A DNA stretch of 64,000 nt from Nocardioides aurantiacus. GTDB taxonomy: Bacteria; Actinomycetota; Actinomycetes; Propionibacteriales; Nocardioidaceae. The DNA lies in contig NZ_RKHO01000001.1 of NCBI RefSeq assembly GCF_003752505.1, positions 1,860,001 through 1,924,000 on the forward strand. Direction: 5' to 3'. The notes beneath the pieces are model-generated. The model was not told where the DNA came from and made no database searches. It was given only the letters and a program-made list of their open reading frames with translations. A program made the translations under genes and the position numbers. Positions 17,458 through 26,091 of this stretch are shown here, in pieces (the first letter of the stretch is position 1; each line of letters starts with the position of its first letter).

Positions 17458-18510
17458 GTGAGCATCATCAACCTGACGGACGAAGCCGCCGGAACCGATG
17501 GATCGGCATCACGAGACGAGGTGCAGTTCAGGGTCGCGCTGACACTGACCGAATTGAAGTTCCTCGCAGACCAAGTGGGGCTACGTCTGCCATTCGGGGC
17601 AGAAGCGCGCCCGGTCTCGGCGATGGAGGCCAGGCTCAGTCGACTCGGGGGCAGAGGCACCGGTGGTGCAAACGGCGACGACGCTGCCGACGTGATGGCG
17701 GCGCTGCCAGACGCGCGCACATCACTCTCCACGCGAGGCCTCATCACGGACACGTCGAACGAGCCCGACGGCGGCGACGGTACTGACACGTCGGTCGTCC
17801 TAGCCCCTGCGCTCGTGCAAATCTTGGCGCTCCTGGCTCTGCCCGAGATCGCCGTCGACATGGACGTGACCTACGACCAGGACGGGGCTCCGGTGCGGCT
17901 TCGGGTCTACCACCACGCCGCCGGTGACCAGGTCGCCACGCTCGCCTCCGCCAACGGCATCGTCTGGGAGACCGCGCTCATCGAGAGCGCTGATTGGTCG
18001 CGAGAGTTGGCGAGGGTTGCGACCCCTCCCGGCGGCGACCCTGCTGCGTCCGATGACGTCGCCGCCGGTGTCAGCCTGCCGTTCCCACTCTTGACGGTCG
18101 GGTGCGAGTTGATCGAGACCGGGAGACGCGACCTGCTTCCCTCACTCCTCGACACGCATGACGGACAGGTCCGTCGCGACGGACGCGACCTCACCGTCGA
18201 GGAGACGACGCAGGTACTCGATGCCGTGGCGGCCTCACATGGGCGGCTACGGGCACTCATCACCCGGCCCGCGCAACCTGAACCCGAAACGACCGAGACC
18301 AAAGGTGGTTCAGACGCCGGACCCCAGCCAAGGGCGACGGAACCCAACAGCCCTCGGGCAGGGGTCGTCTCGTGGGTTCTCCTCGCGAACGGCTGGCGTG
18401 CATTGCGGCCACGGGGCAACAACAAGGACCCACGGGTCCTGATCACCGCCGAGACACCCGAGTCACTCACCACCGACATCTCCCGGGTCGTCGCAGAGGT
18501 GCTGCCATGA
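17458..18510 (+). CDS. EspG-like ESX secretion-associated protein
   Basis: GTG 17458 follows the previous stop by two bases. The 350-residue protein has a FRVALTLTELKFLADQVGLRLPFG opening, an acidic/Gly-rich insert, VVLAPALVQILALLALPEIAVD, a strand region around VRLRVYHHAAGDQVA and a C-terminal WVLLANGWRAL plus LTTDISRVVAEVLP helix. This order parallels EspG chaperones, which hold substrate pairs in the cytosol until ESX export. The similarity is in pattern rather than strong motif identity, so the assignment is tentative, but its place between a WXG-like protein and a hydrolase supports it. Confidence 0.5.
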   Translation: MSIINLTDEAAGTDGSASRDEVQFRVALTLTELKFLADQVGLRLPFGAEARPVSAMEARLSRLGGRGTGGANGDDAADVMAALPDARTSLSTRGLITDTSNEPDGGDGTDTSVVLAPALVQILALLALPEIAVDMDVTYDQDGAPVRLRVYHHAAGDQVATLASANGIVWETALIESADWSRELARVATPPGGDPAASDDVAAGVSLPFPLLTVGCELIETGRRDLLPSLLDTHDGQVRRDGRDLTVEETTQVLDAVAASHGRLRALITRPAQPEPETTETKGGSDAGPQPRATEPNSPRAGVVSWVLLANGWRALRPRGNNKDPRVLITAETPESLTTDISRVVAEVLP

Positions 18511-19940
18511 GCGACACAACAACACCACCGATCGTTTCCATCACCGGCGGCAGTGACGGCACCGAGGCCGAGTACGGCCAGATGGTGGCCTTGTCGCACC
18601 GCTTCGAGAGCGTCGCCGGGGACCTCATGTCGAGGTCGACGCTCGGCGCGACCGTCATGGGAAACGGGGATCTCATGGAGTCCGCCGTCCTAGCACCCCA
18701 TACCTTTGCTGCCGCCCAAGCCGCGATCGTCCTCGCGACCACCGGACCCTCGGGGCTCACCGTCCAAGCGGGGTTCCTCGAAGTCTCCGCGATCACGATG
18801 CGGAACATGGTCTCCGCCTATACCGGCGTCGACGCACTCCAACGCGCCGCGTTCGAAGCGTTCGACTACGGCACCGGTTTCGCGCTGGGGGCGACACCCA
18901 TTGCCCTCCCTTTCGCGTTGGCCGCGTACGCCCGAATGACTCCCGAGCAACGTGCCAATCTGCCCGGCACTTTGCAGCAGTGGGCAGAGGACAACCCCGG
19001 CATGGTTCAGCACCTCATCAACGGCTCCGGAGGTCTCGTCGACGGCCTCCAAGCATCAACCGGCGCGCTCCTCACACCAGCGCTTGGGCCGTTCGGCGGG
19101 AGGGCACTGTGGGGCAGCCTCGGCATCGACCCTTTCAACCCGACAACCGGCGCAGCCGCCGCCGACCTCGCCGGGCTCTACCGAGACGGCGAACCGACGG
19201 TCGGAGCGTTCACCCAAGACGACAGTGCCTTGTCAAAGACTCCCCCGGGCGGCGTGGCCGACCTGATGGCCAACCTCGACGAGGTCAACGCGGGCGAGGA
19301 CGGGCTAATCCGCGTCCAGCAGGTGGGAGCAGCAGGTCGGTACATCGTCTACATCCCCGGCACCGATGACATGGCCACCCTCCCCGGCCAGTCCGACGAG
19401 ACCATCCGCGACATGGGTGCCAACCTCAAACTGATGGGCGGAGACCAGACGGCCTACGGACGGGGCATCATCGAAGCCATCAACCGGTCGACACCGGAGG
19501 GTTCACAGGTCACGCTCGTGGGCCACTCGCAAGGCGGCATGACGGCAGCCGAGATCGCCTCGGTCAACGGTTCCGACGGCTCTCAACACTTCAAGGTCGA
19601 CCATGTTGTCACCGCCGGATCGCCGACCTCACAGGTCGAGTCGCTTCCCAGTCACGTGTCGATGCTGTCGCTAGAGAACTCCGGAGACGTCATCCCGCTC
19701 ACGGACGGCGAACCGAACCCGGAATCCGCCAATAGGACCACTGTCAGGTTCGACGCCAACACCGGCTCCATCGCAGGTAACCACCGCATCGAACAGTACG
19801 TTCAAGGCGGACAAGCAATCGACGCTTACGCCGACACCCACCACGAGGGCAGCCTCCCGAACGAGATCAACTCGCTCGGCGACTACCTCGGGTACCGCGA
19901 GGCCAGCAGCCAGTCCGTCATCATCGAGCGCAAGCCCTAA
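18507..19940 (+). CDS. Alpha/beta hydrolase (lipase/esterase-like) with an N-terminal helical domain
   Basis: ATG 18507 overlaps the EspG-like stop by four bases. In the 477-residue product, residues of about 20-200 are helical and Ala/Gly-rich. The C-terminal half is an alpha/beta hydrolase: GRYIVYIPGTDDMA, the nucleophile elbow VGHSQGG with Ser341, VTAGSP, an acid candidate in LENSGDVIP (Asp394) and a His in AGNHRIEQY (His426). It likely hydrolyses an ester or lipid. There is no signal peptide, so export through a type VII system with help from the two upstream products is plausible. Confidence 0.75.
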   Translation: MSDTTTPPIVSITGGSDGTEAEYGQMVALSHRFESVAGDLMSRSTLGATVMGNGDLMESAVLAPHTFAAAQAAIVLATTGPSGLTVQAGFLEVSAITMRNMVSAYTGVDALQRAAFEAFDYGTGFALGATPIALPFALAAYARMTPEQRANLPGTLQQWAEDNPGMVQHLINGSGGLVDGLQASTGALLTPALGPFGGRALWGSLGIDPFNPTTGAAAADLAGLYRDGEPTVGAFTQDDSALSKTPPGGVADLMANLDEVNAGEDGLIRVQQVGAAGRYIVYIPGTDDMATLPGQSDETIRDMGANLKLMGGDQTAYGRGIIEAINRSTPEGSQVTLVGHSQGGMTAAEIASVNGSDGSQHFKVDHVVTAGSPTSQVESLPSHVSMLSLENSGDVIPLTDGEPNPESANRTTVRFDANTGSIAGNHRIEQYVQGGQAIDAYADTHHEGSLPNEINSLGDYLGYREASSQSVIIERKP

Positions 19941-19956
19941 CCGAGGAGCACACCCC

Positions 19957-20394
19957 GTGAAGCGGTTGCCCACCCTGATCGCCCTCGTCGCGATAGTCGC
20001 CGCCCTGGCTGGATGCGCCACCCTGCCCTCAGGTGACTCGAAGAACAACGAGGACAAGGGATGCGGCGACTGTGCAGCCGAGGTCGACGCGCTCAAAACC
20101 ACAGTTGAGCAGATGCCAGACGTGAACAAGGTCGGCCAGTTCGCCTACAACTCAGACACCAACGCCGGATCCGGACCCGGCCTGAGAACCGACATCGACC
20201 TCGCGAAGGGAGACTCCGAGGCCACCGCCGACGCCGTCATCAAGGCAGCCTGGGAAAGCCGGATCACGCCGCTGGAGCAGGTTGTCGTCGTCACCACCCA
20301 GGGCGGAGGCGGCGCTGAACGCTACGCCGCCACCTTCTACGGCAACGACCTCGAAAGGTACGAGAAAGAGTGGGGCCCGCGCCCAGTCAAGTAG
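19957..20394 (+). CDS. Small lipoprotein, first of a tandem pair
   Basis: GTG 19957 lies 16 bases after the hydrolase stop. The 145-residue protein has a lipoprotein signal (LIALVAIVAALAGCA). The mature domain carries a GCGDC pair followed by AEVDALKTTVEQMPDVNKVGQF, YNSDTNAGSG and the C-terminal ERYEKEWGPRPVK. It is paralogous to the next gene. Being in the same transcription unit, it may act with the hydrolase at the cell surface, for example as an inhibitor or anchor; this is inference. Confidence 0.8.
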   Translation: MKRLPTLIALVAIVAALAGCATLPSGDSKNNEDKGCGDCAAEVDALKTTVEQMPDVNKVGQFAYNSDTNAGSGPGLRTDIDLAKGDSEATADAVIKAAWESRITPLEQVVVVTTQGGGGAERYAATFYGNDLERYEKEWGPRPVK

Positions 20395-20577
20395 CCGCGT
20401 CGCAACGACGAACAGCCCCACCTGCTGCAGCAAACCCGAAACCGGCTCGCACTCACTGGCTGGCTGACACCCACGACTTCGGGGTTCGCTCGCACCCACC
20501 CCTAGGTTTGCAACTGGTCGCAGGACTCTGCGCTCGGCGATCAGTCACTCACCGCAGATGACTCGGACGGGACTCCA

Positions 20578-21012
20578 GTGAAGCGAACCGCCTGGGCCCT
20601 CGCCGTGCCGACCGCACTCTTCGCCCTGTCCGGTTGCACACTGCCGGGTGCCGCCAGCGACCCGAAGAACGAACCCCCTTCGTGCGGCCAATGCCAATCC
20701 CAAGTCGCCAACCTCAAGGCCCAGGTTGAGGAGATGCCCGCCGTCTCGAAGGTGGGGCAGTTCCGCTACAACTCCGACACCAACGCCGGTGGCGGCCCCA
20801 GCCTGAACATCGACCTCGCTGTGGCGGGAGGCGACGCGGAAGCGACGGCGGACAAGGTCTTCGAGGCTGCATGGAAGAGCCGCGTCACGCCTCTTGAAAC
20901 CGTGGTCGTGAACACGGGTGGACCCGGGTCCGTCGAGACCTCCGACGCGCGGTTCTACGGCAAGTTCCTCGACGAGTACGAGACCAGGTGGGGTCCGCGC
21001 CCCGTCAAGTAG
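20578..21012 (+). CDS. Small lipoprotein, second of a tandem pair
   Basis: A 144-residue paralogue of the preceding protein starting at GTG 20578. It shares the signal and lipobox (ALSGCT), a CGQCQSQVANLK region, EEMPAVSKVGQF(R)YNSDTNAGGG, the DxxATADKVFEAAWKSR(V/I)TPLE helix and the identical WGPRPVK end. The 183 bases separating the two genes contain no other recognisable gene. The pair arose by tandem duplication. Exported and membrane-anchored; function unknown. Confidence 0.8.
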   Translation: MKRTAWALAVPTALFALSGCTLPGAASDPKNEPPSCGQCQSQVANLKAQVEEMPAVSKVGQFRYNSDTNAGGGPSLNIDLAVAGGDAEATADKVFEAAWKSRVTPLETVVVNTGGPGSVETSDARFYGKFLDEYETRWGPRPVK

Positions 21013-21367
21013 GCGCGTCGCGCGCACGCAGGGCGGCGGCTGGGTCGCTTGACCTCATGACGTGCCGGGCCCGGGCGACCATCCTGATGTGATCAGCCCG
21101 GAACACGTAACCCTCTGCGCTCATGAGGTGCGGCAGCCGGTCCTCAACAGCAAGCCGCTGCACGTAGACAGTCGTGACACCCAGCAGTACCGCCACGTCA
21201 CGGGTAAACATCCACTCCCCCGGTGGCAAATCCCGAACGACGCGCTCACGAGCGAGGCGTCGCGCGTTCGCGACGCTGTGTGAGCGAGTGCCGCTGGAAG
21301 TCGAGCGACCCGCGCGCAACGACGCAGCGTCCGGTCGCATCCCAGGGACGTCAGACACGGCTCCCAT
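21005..21367 (-). CDS. Small DNA-binding protein (excisionase/MerR-like helix-turn-helix)
   Basis: Starting at ATG 21367, a 120-residue basic protein. Residues of about 50-100 (GEWMFTRDVAVLLGVTTVYVQRLAVEDRLPHL, then GYVFRADHIRMVARAR) form a winged helix of the type seen in excisionases and MerR proteins. The N-terminal half is arginine-rich and low in structure. It could regulate nearby genes or act as an accessory recombination factor. Its last 8 bases overlap the convergent lipoprotein gene. Confidence 0.6.
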   Translation of the reverse strand: MGAVSDVPGMRPDAASLRAGRSTSSGTRSHSVANARRLARERVVRDLPPGEWMFTRDVAVLLGVTTVYVQRLAVEDRLPHLMSAEGYVFRADHIRMVARARHVMRSSDPAAALRARDAPT

Positions 21368-21641
21368 ATGCCCGCCGAGGCAGGCCCAAAACTCGACACC
21401 CGACCCTACGACGAACGCGGACAAGCAAGGGATTGCCGCCGTTCCCCGACAGCGAGAGCGCGCTGGCTGCGGACGCCCGGCCTGCGGCTGATTCCTGCGC
21501 CTTGGCGGAGGTCGTGCCGTGTGGGACGCGCTGCGATGCAGAGATCTGCAGCGAATCCGACGCCTATCCTGGCGGAACTGAGATGGGTGGAACCGCCGGT
21601 CGTGGCGTGGTTGGCCTGGTCGGCGGTCGGGAGCGCGCTAG

Positions 21642-21806
21642 TTAGGCGGTGCGACGACGCGCGGAGCCGTTCTTGCGCTCTTGCGCCATCTCGGCGGCGA
21701 CTTCCTTGCGAGCCCGGTCGCGCGCTTGACCGAAGTAGGTCTTGGGGTCAGCCAGTGCCCGGGCGATCCGGTCATCACGGCGAGGCTTGTTCAACTTCTG
21801 CGCCAT
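21642..21806 (-). CDS. 54-residue basic protein
   Basis: A short gene starting at ATG 21806 with a GGAGACCTGCATC ribosome-binding context. The protein begins MAQKLNKPRRDDRIARAL, continues ADPKTYFGQARDRARKEV and ends in RKNGSARRRTA. It is hydrophilic, strongly basic and probably helical. The good ribosome-binding site and GC-rich third positions support it despite its length. Similar short basic proteins are scattered in actinomycetes; role unknown. Confidence 0.65.
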   Translation of the reverse strand: MAQKLNKPRRDDRIARALADPKTYFGQARDRARKEVAAEMAQERKNGSARRRTA

Positions 21807-22148
21807 GATGCAGGTCTCCTCGGACTGGGTGGGGGCTGTCGCACTACTGTGCCACGCCGGTTGCGGCGACTCTACGGATCAACGGTGGCAACCCGGTGTC
21901 AGTGGAGGCAGAGTCAGTGCCTGAATCGAGTACGAATGCAATACGTATTCCAATGCATCCGGAGAAGCATTTGCAATTTCACCGATCCGCCGTCGACATG
22001 ATGTTGGAGACGCTCAGCGACGCCCTTCGGCACCGGACCCCGCCAGACAACGTGCATGAAACCAAGAGTATCTTCGCTATTTCGGTTAGTTGCCCGAGCC
22101 AATTTTGGCTTAACCATTCGCTACTTTCAGGCCCCGGATTTAGGTGGC
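21807..22148. other. AT-richer intergenic stretch
   Basis: The stretch from about 21,900 to 22,145 is visibly richer in A and T than its surroundings and contains a perfect palindrome AATACGTATT. An 87-codon plus-strand frame (21896-22159) runs through it, but its codon choice is unlike the neighbours and it overlaps the next gene's end. I regard it as non-coding or a relic. It may mark a boundary of acquired DNA. Confidence 0.4.
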
Positions 22149-22946
22149 TTATTCGTTGACGTCCTCGAATTCGCGTCGTCGGAAAACGGTGGTTTCGCCG
22201 TCTCTGACCACTAGTGGTGTCTTGATAGGGCTGGTGACCGCTTCGAACTCAACATCGGTGTCGTCAAGGTAGGCGGCAACGACTTCGGCAGCAGCCTCCT
22301 GGGTTAACTCCCGTTCGCGGTCCGTGATGGGACCGGCGTAGGTGAACTCGCCGTGCAACGCGGACCCGTCTCCGGCGAGCCGGACCGTGACTTGGCGAAG
22401 GTCGCTGGTGACAACACCCCACAGGCTGCGGTTCACCTCCAGGACGGCGTCGTTCAGGCTGATACTCGGCAAGGTGGTACCTGAGGGTTGCGACGACCTC
22501 TGGGGCGAGGTTGCGGACCTGCCGGTCAGCCGCGATATGAGGCTGGCGGTCATGCGTCGCGCGTGGTGTCGTAATCGCGTCGGAAGGTTTGCAGGAGCAG
22601 CGTGGTCGGGTTGCTTGGCAGGCTTGTCGTACCGCTGGACGGCGAGGTGCTGGATGGCTCGGAGCAGTCCGGTGAGGTGCTCAATCTCGTGGGTCAGGAC
22701 GACTTCGGTGTCGTCGTCTCGTGACTCGTTGAGGAAATCGCGGATGGTGTCGGCGTCATCCGAGACTTGCCCGACCCCCGAGACCTTAGGGACTACGTCC
22801 AGCGAGAAGGCCTCCTCCACCGAGACATGCCAGTAGTAGTCGACGGAGAGCCGCAGTTCCTCGCCGAGTTCAGCCTCAACAACGTCCAGCATTCTTGAGA
22901 CCGCATCCCGCAGTTCGGAGACGGTGATGTCGGGCGCGCTGTCCAT
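22149..22946 (-). CDS. Two-domain hypothetical protein
   Basis: ATG 22946 starts a 265-residue soluble protein. The N-terminal domain (residues of about 5-115) reads ITVSELRDAVSRMLDVVEAELG, DYYWHVSVEEAFSLD, GQVSDDADTIRDFL and HEIEHLTGLLRAIQHL. After a basic, serine-rich linker, the C-terminal domain (about 170-265) reads VLEVNRSLWGVVTSDLRQVTVRL, YAGPITDRERELTQEAAAEVVAAY and VFRRREFE. Each half resembles small stand-alone proteins found in accessory and toxin-immunity neighbourhoods; I cannot name either family with certainty. The fusion suggests one polypeptide doing two linked jobs, perhaps immunity. Confidence 0.65.
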   Translation of the reverse strand: MDSAPDITVSELRDAVSRMLDVVEAELGEELRLSVDYYWHVSVEEAFSLDVVPKVSGVGQVSDDADTIRDFLNESRDDDTEVVLTHEIEHLTGLLRAIQHLAVQRYDKPAKQPDHAAPANLPTRLRHHARRMTASLISRLTGRSATSPQRSSQPSGTTLPSISLNDAVLEVNRSLWGVVTSDLRQVTVRLAGDGSALHGEFTYAGPITDRERELTQEAAAEVVAAYLDDTDVEFEAVTSPIKTPLVVRDGETTVFRRREFEDVNE

Positions 22947-23134
22947 CCGGGGAGCGTATCGACGCTCAACACCCGTCGGGTCCACTAAGTCCGTCGTTGC
23001 CGTGTTCCGCAGAGCATCTGACGGACGCCCGCGCGTGGCACCGCTCAGAGGTTGTCGCCGCAGGCTTTTGAGATGGGTTGCTGACGTCGGGCCTCTACCG
23101 CCTGCTCCCCCCCCCGGGGCGGCGGGGCTTGTGC

Positions 23135-23620
23135 TCACGCGTCTGGCGAGTTCTGAACCTGCTCTCGCAGTTGGTGTCGCACGCGGTCGGAAGCCCTCAT
23201 CACGTCCTTGGTGGCTAAGAGCATGTCGTCGACGTCCTTTTTTCGCACGTTCCTGACTTGCTTGAAGGACAGGGCGAGGGCCATGACGCGACCTAAGTCG
23301 TCGATGGCCTTGAAGAGTGAGTCAAGGTCAGTAGTGCTCAGGTCAGTGCCTGGCGCAGAGGTCTCCCGGGCAGCGGGGTGCGAGTTGACGAACCGGTCCC
23401 GTGCGGGCTTGCACGCTTCACAGGTTTGACGACGTGGCATGAGAACTGTTTGGCAGAACGGACACCACCGGTCCTGACGAGCGGAGCGACGCTGTAGGCC
23501 TCTCCCTTGCCCGTGAGCCGGTTCAGTCAAGTCGTAGGGCTCGAACGGCTTAGGACGCCTCTCGCGCGGCAGATTCACTGCCTGCGTCGCGGTGTATTTC
23601 CGTCCGGGCTGCAGAGTCAC
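23135..23620 (-). CDS. Zinc-ribbon protein divergent from the transposition operon
   Basis: The frame is open to 23770, but GTG 23620 is the better start (VTLQPGRKYTATQAVN); the region upstream of it carries phased promoter repeats. The 161-residue product has a zinc ribbon WCPFCQTVLMPRRQTCEAC near residue 50 and a C-terminal helical part (DSLFKAIDDLGRVMALAL, VRKKDVDDMLLATKDVMRASDRVRHQL). It looks like a small DNA- or protein-binding accessory factor. It is transcribed away from the 23921-31705 genes and shares their control region. Confidence 0.6.
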   Translation of the reverse strand: MTLQPGRKYTATQAVNLPRERRPKPFEPYDLTEPAHGQGRGLQRRSARQDRWCPFCQTVLMPRRQTCEACKPARDRFVNSHPAARETSAPGTDLSTTDLDSLFKAIDDLGRVMALALSFKQVRNVRKKDVDDMLLATKDVMRASDRVRHQLREQVQNSPDA

Positions 23621-23640
23621 TTTTGGCGCTTTCCGTCTCT

Positions 23641-23838
23641 GGAGTTCGCTGGGGTTTCTGAAGTTGGCAGAAGTTACCCGGAAGGTCCCGGGAAGTTTGG
23701 GCTTCACCTGCGTCAGCCGTCGACGACCCAAGTCACGTCTCTGACCTGCGGTTTCGCGTCCCCCAAACACGTCTCGACACCATGTATATCAACCGCGCGG
23801 CAACGTTTCCGGGAAGTTCGCGGAAGGTTGCTGAACTT
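23641..23838. promoter_or_regulatory. Two clusters of helically phased GAAGTT-like hexamers between divergent genes
   Basis: Cluster 1 has GAAGTT at 23660, GAAGTT at 23670, GAAGGT at 23681 and GAAGTT at 23692, with a weaker GGAGTT at 23641. Cluster 2 has AACGTT at 23802, GAAGTT at 23813, GAAGGT at 23823 and GAACTT at 23833. Start-to-start spacings are 10, 11, 11 and 11, 10, 10 bases. That places every copy on the same face of the helix. Cluster 1 abuts the zinc-ribbon gene's start; cluster 2 lies 83-120 bases before ATG 23921. They are likely binding sites for an operon regulator or for the transposase, allowing cooperative assembly. Confidence 0.7.
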
Positions 23839-23920
23839 GGCGGCCACGGACGCCACGGCTCCAGAGTCCTCGTTGTCAGGCACCCCGCCAGACACCGAGA
23901 ACGCTAGGAGATTCACCCTC

Positions 23921-24778
23921 ATGTCTAACCGCCCGATTTCTGCTCTTGCCGCCACCGGAACGTCCGCCTACGCTCCCACCCACGTCGCACCTTCGTGCGA
24001 CGTCGTCGTCGGAAGCGAGCCCGGTCATGTCGTACAGACCCAGCCCCACAAGGGGACCGCTGCACTACGTCTGACGGCTATGGCTATGGCCTCTCAGCGT
24101 GCGGCCTTCCCCGCATCCCGAGAGGAGATCCTCGCTGTGAAGACCGCCCAGGTCGTCGCCGAAGACATCGTCGAGTCCGCCTACGAGGCCATGACGGTGG
24201 ACGGGGACGAGTTCGACCCCGCCTCATTCATCCTGACCGCCGCCCGCGACGCCGCCAGCGTGCTGGCCGAGGTCCTTGCGCCTCTCAGCCAGGCGAGCCG
24301 GGCCATGGTGGTCGACCTGGCCGTTGAGCCGACCCGCAACGCTAGGTGGCTCGACTCGCTCCTCGGCGGCATCGCCACCATCCTTCACGCGTTCGCCCAG
24401 CGGTTCACCCTGGGCGACGGGACATGGGCCTGCGTGCGGAACTACGGCTGCGCCTACCTGGAGTCCCGGGTCGTGGCCTGGCAGGCAGCAGACGGTCATA
24501 CCCAACTGCACCTGCTCGACACAGACGTCCCGACGCCCGATGACCTCGCCAGGACTGACGAGGTGCGCGACATCTTCGCGGCCATGGCCCGCGTCTTCGG
24601 GTCTGCGACTCTGACGCTCTACCCGGCCCGCTGCCCCGCGCAGGCGCGCCTCTACGTCGCCCATGACAAGTGGCACCTCCTCTCGAAGCAGGGGGAAGAC
24701 AGCGGCTACAACGACGTCCCGGTCCTCGACGCCCGTAGGGACGAGATGGACGAGATGGACGAGGACGACGCGGCATGA
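23921..24778 (+). CDS. Hypothetical protein, first gene of the transposition-associated group
   Basis: ATG 23921 has a TAGGAGA ribosome-binding site at the right distance. The 285-residue protein is soluble and mostly helical. It contains REEILAVKTAQVVAEDIVESAYEAM, SVLAEVLAPLSQASRAMVVDLAV, WACVRNYGCAYLESRVVAW and a LYPARCPAQARLYV segment, ending in a striking acidic tail (DEMDEMDEDDAA). Four cysteines lie in the central and late parts. No family was recognised. It lies downstream of the phased repeats and 113 bases before the next, interrupted gene. Confidence 0.7.
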   Translation: MSNRPISALAATGTSAYAPTHVAPSCDVVVGSEPGHVVQTQPHKGTAALRLTAMAMASQRAAFPASREEILAVKTAQVVAEDIVESAYEAMTVDGDEFDPASFILTAARDAASVLAEVLAPLSQASRAMVVDLAVEPTRNARWLDSLLGGIATILHAFAQRFTLGDGTWACVRNYGCAYLESRVVAWQAADGHTQLHLLDTDVPTPDDLARTDEVRDIFAAMARVFGSATLTLYPARCPAQARLYVAHDKWHLLSKQGEDSGYNDVPVLDARRDEMDEMDEDDAA

Positions 24779-24966
24779 GTGCGCTCATCGGCCCCGCATG
24801 GGGCAGACCCTGCGCGCATCGCTCTGCGCTGCGCCAGGTCTGACGAGCCACGACCGTCGCTCGCCACCTCTTAGACGAAGAAGCAGAAATCATGACCATC
24901 ACCCACCGTGCTGACGCACGCTCCAACACCGTCCACCCGTCGCCGTTCAGGCTGGGCGCAGGCACC

Positions 24967-24972
24967 CCTAGC
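24967..24972. repeat. Left target-site duplication of the IS481-family element
   Basis: The six bases CCTAGC directly before the element's TGTGATG end are repeated exactly after its right CATCACA end (26092-26097). This is the footprint of transposase-made staggered cuts and shows that the insertion is intact and probably recent. Confidence 0.9.
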
Positions 24973-26091
24973 TGTGATGACCAGGCACGTTGGTCAAGGA
25001 CGTGTGAGGACACGGTCTGATGTCGTGGATGAGTGAAGACCTCCCGGTGTGGAGTGGAGCTACCTAGGAACCGCTCCACGACCAGGAGGTCTTCGTGTCT
25101 CACGCTACCCATGCCAATGCTGCTCTGACGCCACGTGCCCGGCTGCGATTGGCGCGTCTGATCGTCGAGCACGGTTGGCCGCCGGCGCGGGCAGCCGAGC
25201 GGTACGACGTGTCGTGGAAGACCGCGAGGAAGTGGGCTGAGCGCTATCGGGCCGAAGGGCCGGCCGGGATGAGCGATCGGTCCTCGGCCCCGCATCGTCA
25301 GCCAAACCGGACCCCGGCACCGGTGGTGCGCAAGATCGTGCACCTTCGGTGGAAGCAGCGGCTCGGGCCGGTCGAGATCGGTGACCGGCTCGCGATGCCG
25401 TCCTCGACGGTTCACGCGGTCCTGGTGCGGTGCCGGATCAACCGGCTCACCCACATCGACCGCGCCACCGGTGAGCCGATCCGACGCTACGAGCACGAGC
25501 GACCAGGCGACCTGCTGCACGTTGACGTCAAGAAGCTCGGCAAGGTCCCCGACGGCGGCGGCTGGCGCTACGTCGGACGTCAGCAGGGCGAGAAGAACCG
25601 CGCTGCGACGCCTGGGAAGCCGCGCAACAAGTACCGCGGCCCGCTGATCGGGACCTGCTACCTGCATACGGTGATCGATGACCACTCCCGCGTCGCCTAC
25701 GTCGAGGCCCACGACGATGAGACCAAGGAAACGGCCACCCAAGTGCTGCGCAACGCAGTCGCCTGGTTCGCCGAACGCGGTGTCATCGTGCAACGGGTCC
25801 TCAGCGACAACGGCAGCTGCTACAAGTCCCACCTGTGGCGCGACACCTGCGCCGAGCTGGGGATCACGCCGAAGAAGACCCGGCCTTACCGGCCCCAGAC
25901 CAACGGCAAGATAGAGCGCTTCCACCGCACCCTGGCCGAAGGGTGGGCGTTCAAGAAGTTCTACAACTCAGAATCCGCCAGACTCGCCGCCCTGCCAGGC
26001 TGGGTCCACGAGTACAACCACCACAGGCCCCACTCGGCCATCGGGAAACGCTCACCCATCAGCAGGTTGGACAACCTGGCTGGGCATCACA
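24973..26091 (+). mobile_element. IS481-family insertion sequence, complete, 1119 bp
   Basis: The terminal inverted repeats are 25 bases long: 24973-24997 (beginning TGTGATGACCAGG) and 26067-26091 (ending GGGCATCACA). They match at 20 of 25 positions, with the outer seven identical. Six-base direct repeats CCTAGC flank it. The element carries one gene, a DD35E transposase, on the plus strand. It landed inside the 204-residue gene of the transposition-associated operon, in the same orientation, and is likely to be polar on the genes behind it unless an outward promoter exists. Confidence 0.9.
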
